Shown: piece by piece, positions 62,080-64,000 of the stretch
How the letters are laid out: every line of letters begins with the position of its first letter
Numbering within the stretch: position 1 is the first letter of the stretch
NCBI RefSeq assembly: GCF_014648635.1
Contig: NZ_BMRM01000012.1
Span: 62,001 to 126,000 of the forward strand
DNA: 64,000 nt
Source of the DNA: Streptomyces cinerochromogenes
Lineage (GTDB): Bacteria; Actinomycetota; Actinomycetes; Streptomycetales; Streptomycetaceae
Direction: 5' to 3'
Program-made: the position numbers and the translations under genes
Notes under the pieces: model-generated
Seen by the model: the letters and a program-made list of their open reading frames with translations, nothing else
Databases searched by the model: none
Told to the model about the DNA's origin: nothing

Positions 62080-62472
62080 TCAGACCTTGATGACCTCGAC
62101 GGAAGGGCCGCACAGGAGTGTCAGATCCTCGGGGTCGGACGTGAGGACCGTGACCGGCCGGGGTGCGTTGCGGGCGATGACGGCGAAGGCGGCATCGATG
62201 GCGTACTTGTGGCCGTGGAGGTGATGGGCGCGCAGAAGCGCGGCGGCCTGGTCGGTGATCTCCTTGGTGACGTCGTGAACGTCGACGCGGGAGAGGATCC
62301 ACTTGATACGGGCCGGGTGGATGCGTTCGTAGTCGGCCTCAAGCGTGGTCATGGCGCTGGTGGCGACGCGGATGCCCTCTTCCGAGGCCGCCTGGACCAG
62401 GGCCACGACGGTACGGTCCTTGAGGTAGAGCTTCGAGAGGCCTTCGCTGTCGAGCAGGAGGGTGCCGGGCAT
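62080..62472 (-). CDS. PIN-domain toxin (VapC-like)
   Basis: A 130-residue PIN protein. LLLDSEGLSKL (Asp8), TTLEADYERI, AIDAAFAVIA and LTSDPEDL place the four acidic metal ligands. It is expected to cut RNA. Its ATG overlaps the antitoxin stop by one base (TGATG). It is the second gene of a toxin-antitoxin pair inside the block flanked by ychF-end repeats. Confidence 0.9.
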   Translation of the reverse strand: MPGTLLLDSEGLSKLYLKDRTVVALVQAASEEGIRVATSAMTTLEADYERIHPARIKWILSRVDVHDVTKEITDQAAALLRAHHLHGHKYAIDAAFAVIARNAPRPVTVLTSDPEDLTLLCGPSVEVIKV

Positions 62473-62723
62473 CAGGCGGCGGCCCCGCCGGCCTGCCGGT
62501 GGTCGTGGCGCAGCAGCGCCCGGGCGGCCTCGACCTCCTCGCGGGTGAGAGCTTCGTTGTCGGTCTCGAAGTCGGCGACGATCTCCCGCAGCTTGTCCAT
62601 GGCGACCCTCTGTTCGAGAGCCTCGGCGACATAGGCGGAGAAACCGCCGGGCCCGACATGGGCGCGTACGGCCTCGGCGAGATCCTCGGGCAGGCTGATC
62701 GAGTACTTCTTACTACCGCTCAT
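62472..62723 (-). CDS. Antitoxin (RHH/CopG-like)
   Basis: An 83-residue protein from ATG 62723. GSKKYSISLPEDLAEAVRAH is a ribbon-helix-helix start, GGFSAYVAEALEQRV the second helix. The C-terminal acidic helix (DFETDNEALTREEVEAARALL) is suited to wrap the PIN toxin. Gene order antitoxin-toxin with overlap is typical. The Met-Ser start matches well, though no strong SD is visible. Confidence 0.88.
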   Translation of the reverse strand: MSGSKKYSISLPEDLAEAVRAHVGPGGFSAYVAEALEQRVAMDKLREIVADFETDNEALTREEVEAARALLRHDHRQAGGAAA

Positions 62724-62766
62724 GGTGCTGATCCTACCGGCGGTCGTAAGTCTGGGGTGTGAATGA

Positions 62767-63132
62767 CTACCCCGCGACCGCACCGACCTGTGCGGGTGGC
62801 GTCGCCCGTTCCAGGCAGACGCGGTAGGCGCGGCGTACGGGCTCGACCGCGCCGTCGATCTTCAGGCTCGCCAGGGCCATCGCCGCCCATTCCCGGACGG
62901 TGGAGTCGTCGCTGTCCAGGAGGGCGATCAGGGCGCGGCCGCAGCGTGGGTCCGCCACCTCTTCGAAGACCTCGATGGCGGTCAGCTGACCGAACCCGCC
63001 GAGGGAGGGCAGTCCCTCGATGAGGGCGGGGATGGCGTCGGAGCCGATGCCGATCAGTTCCGCGCGGGCGTCGTAGGACGGGCCGGTCGAGTCGTCGAGC
63101 TGCTGGATGAGTCTCTCGATGTGGGCGGTCAT
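62767..63132 (-). CDS. HEAT-repeat protein
   Basis: A 121-residue helical protein. ARAELIGIGSDAIPALIEGL, then LTAIEVFEEVADPRCGRALI and ALLDSDDSTVREWAAMALASL are HEAT/PBS-lyase-type repeats with the Asp/Arg positions. The start overlaps the upstream CPCC gene stop (ATGA). Such short HEAT proteins act in protein binding. Possible immunity or regulatory role in this block is only inference. Confidence 0.85.
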   Translation of the reverse strand: MTAHIERLIQQLDDSTGPSYDARAELIGIGSDAIPALIEGLPSLGGFGQLTAIEVFEEVADPRCGRALIALLDSDDSTVREWAAMALASLKIDGAVEPVRRAYRVCLERATPPAQVGAVAG

Positions 63133-63509
63133 GGGTGGTCCCGGCGCCAGAAGGTGGGCAGCCACCAGCAGAGCACCGAGCGGTCGTCGGGCCACGGGGC
63201 GCGGTCCTCGGCCGCCCAGTCCTCGAAGGAGTCCCGCGTCAGATCGATGGGGCGCCAGGCGGGGTCGAGCGGCTCGTCCTCGGCCGGCGGGCGGACGTAC
63301 CGTCGGCCGTGCTGGTCGCAGGCGCCGAAGTCCTGGTAGTTCCGCTGGGCCTCGATCAGGGAGACCTTGTTCGCCCCTCCGGCCATGGTCGGCCAGCGGA
63401 ACTGGACCCCGTCGTCCTCCCAGAAGCAGATGGGGCAGATCTCGTACGAGCCGGGCATCGCGTCCAGCACGCGGTGCCCGCAGCACGGGCAGGGGTAGGA
63501 GTCGCTCAC
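63129..63509 (-). CDS. CPCC-type cysteine-rich protein
   Basis: A 126-residue protein from GTG 63509 (AAGGAGACTGCGGGG upstream). YPCPCCGHRVLD and YEICPICFWEDDGVQF give paired CxxC zinc knuckles, the CPCC family (PF14206) signature. The rest is Trp-rich. Members are frequent near toxin/immunity islands. It is coupled to the HEAT-repeat gene. Confidence 0.88.
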   Translation of the reverse strand: MSDSYPCPCCGHRVLDAMPGSYEICPICFWEDDGVQFRWPTMAGGANKVSLIEAQRNYQDFGACDQHGRRYVRPPAEDEPLDPAWRPIDLTRDSFEDWAAEDRAPWPDDRSVLCWWLPTFWRRDHP

Positions 63510-63896
63510 CCCCGCAGTCTCCTTGGAGGTCCCGCCGGGGTGCCATGGGTTTCTCTGCCTCGGCCCCCCGGCCAGTCCGCAGCCGGTCCGCAGGACACCC
63601 GTGAACGGCCGTCGGGAGTCAACGCATGCCAACGAGGAACCCCAGGTCAGGGTCCTGCACGGCGCTCCGCCGCAGGTCGGAATCGGACCGCAGACATTCC
63701 GCTTCAACGTCTGAGCGGACGAACGACTGCTCAAGGCGTATGAGAACGCATTGGCGCGGCACCCGGCACCCGTCACCCGACAGTCATGCCGGCGTCCGGA
63801 AGGGAATTCAGGGCAGGAGCGGAATGGCCGGGAACCATCGGTGCGGGCGGGACGTGGTTTCTGTGGGAGCACGTTGTCGACGATGTCGGGGGAGGC
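63510..63896. other. Intergenic region with right copy of 18-bp repeat
   Basis: No supported gene. TTCCGCTTCAACGTCTGA at 63697-63714 duplicates the ychF end. The 60 bases before it carry no homology to ychF that I can see. No integrase or recombinase frame is found. Confidence 0.6.
63697..63714 (+). repeat. 18-bp direct repeat, right copy (possible attR)
   Basis: An identical copy of the ychF 3' end, 1755 bases to the right, in non-coding DNA. Together with the left copy it brackets the toxin-antitoxin/HEAT/CPCC block. Confidence 0.85.
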
Positions 63897-64000
63897 ATGG
63901 ACGTGCGTGACGGGACTGCGCTCGCCGAGCAGATCGCCGCGCGGCGGGCCGGGACGGGAGATCCGCGGGCACTCCTTGGGGAGTTGAGGCGGGCCGGCAT
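63897..64000 (+). CDS. Start of a protein, SseB-like (partial, runs off window)
   Basis: ATG 63897 follows GGGGGAGGC and the frame stays open to the edge (34 residues). LAEQIAARRAGTGDPRALLGELRRAG resembles the lead of SseB-type or SAV_915-type proteins, where LLGELRR is followed by a VLVPV strand. Too little is present to be sure. Confidence 0.5.
   Translation, partial: MDVRDGTALAEQIAARRAGTGDPRALLGELRRAG

Overview
The window is chromosomal DNA of a high-GC actinomycete, almost certainly a Streptomyces. Most genes are over 70% GC, with GTG starts, stop/start overlaps of the GTGA or ATGA type, WhiB, DUF397, SseB and SpoIIE/ATPase families, and DasR-type operators. From memory, the order chitinase - Tad pilus - uppS - phoH - ahpD/ahpC/oxyR - fumarases - whiB-like - glpX - xseBA - ispH - ppgK - ychF resembles the S. 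coelicolor SCO5003-SCO5061 interval. I could not check this by alignment.

Layout. 1-3.0 kb: a secreted M14 carboxypeptidase (cut by the window edge), DUF397 and DUF1266 genes. 3.1-9.4 kb: a minus-strand, translationally coupled set of SseB-like protein, small partner, 1551-residue Rhs/YD-repeat polymorphic toxin and candidate immunity gene, with a lower-GC toxin tip and immunity gene. 9.5-11.3 kb: GH18 chitinase with two DasR (dre) sites. 11.5-23.1 kb: a Tad/Flp pilus locus (hypothetical protein, CpaB, TadZ, two TadE-like, TadA, TadB, TadC), an embedded histidine kinase/response regulator pair whose kinase carries expanded DNA repeats, then Flp pilin, TadG-like protein, lipoprotein and OmpA-like protein. 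No prepilin peptidase is in the window. 23.2-26.8 kb: a WXG100-like export-substrate cluster ending in a lipoprotein.

26.8-37.9 kb: housekeeping genes (DUF192, LLM oxidoreductase, GNAT, methyltransferase), a C-rich hairpin RNA candidate ahead of uppS, a PIN-PhoH protein, a secreted lysozyme-like transglycosylase, an AI-2E-type exporter, and the ahpCD/oxyR peroxide defence unit. 37.9-48.5 kb: a PadR-ABC exporter operon, an SPFH-RHH operon facing a class A penicillin-binding protein, a SpoIIE/ATPase switch protein and DUF402. 48.5-57.7 kb: class II and class I fumarases around a small secreted protein, DUF1707, WhiB-like, GlpX, DUF4245, nitroreductase and exonuclease VII. 57.8-64 kb: an amino-acid permease remnant, ispH, ppgK, DUF6542, ychF, and a 1.75-kb block (RHH/PIN toxin-antitoxin, HEAT-repeat protein, CPCC protein) bounded by an exact 18-bp repeat of the ychF 3' end. 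That pattern looks like site-specific insertion.

The most notable items are the Rhs toxin/immunity module, the ychF-end insertion, the kinase with in-frame minisatellites, the WXG100-like cluster next to the pilus genes, the C-rich RNA candidate and a run of probable leaderless genes.
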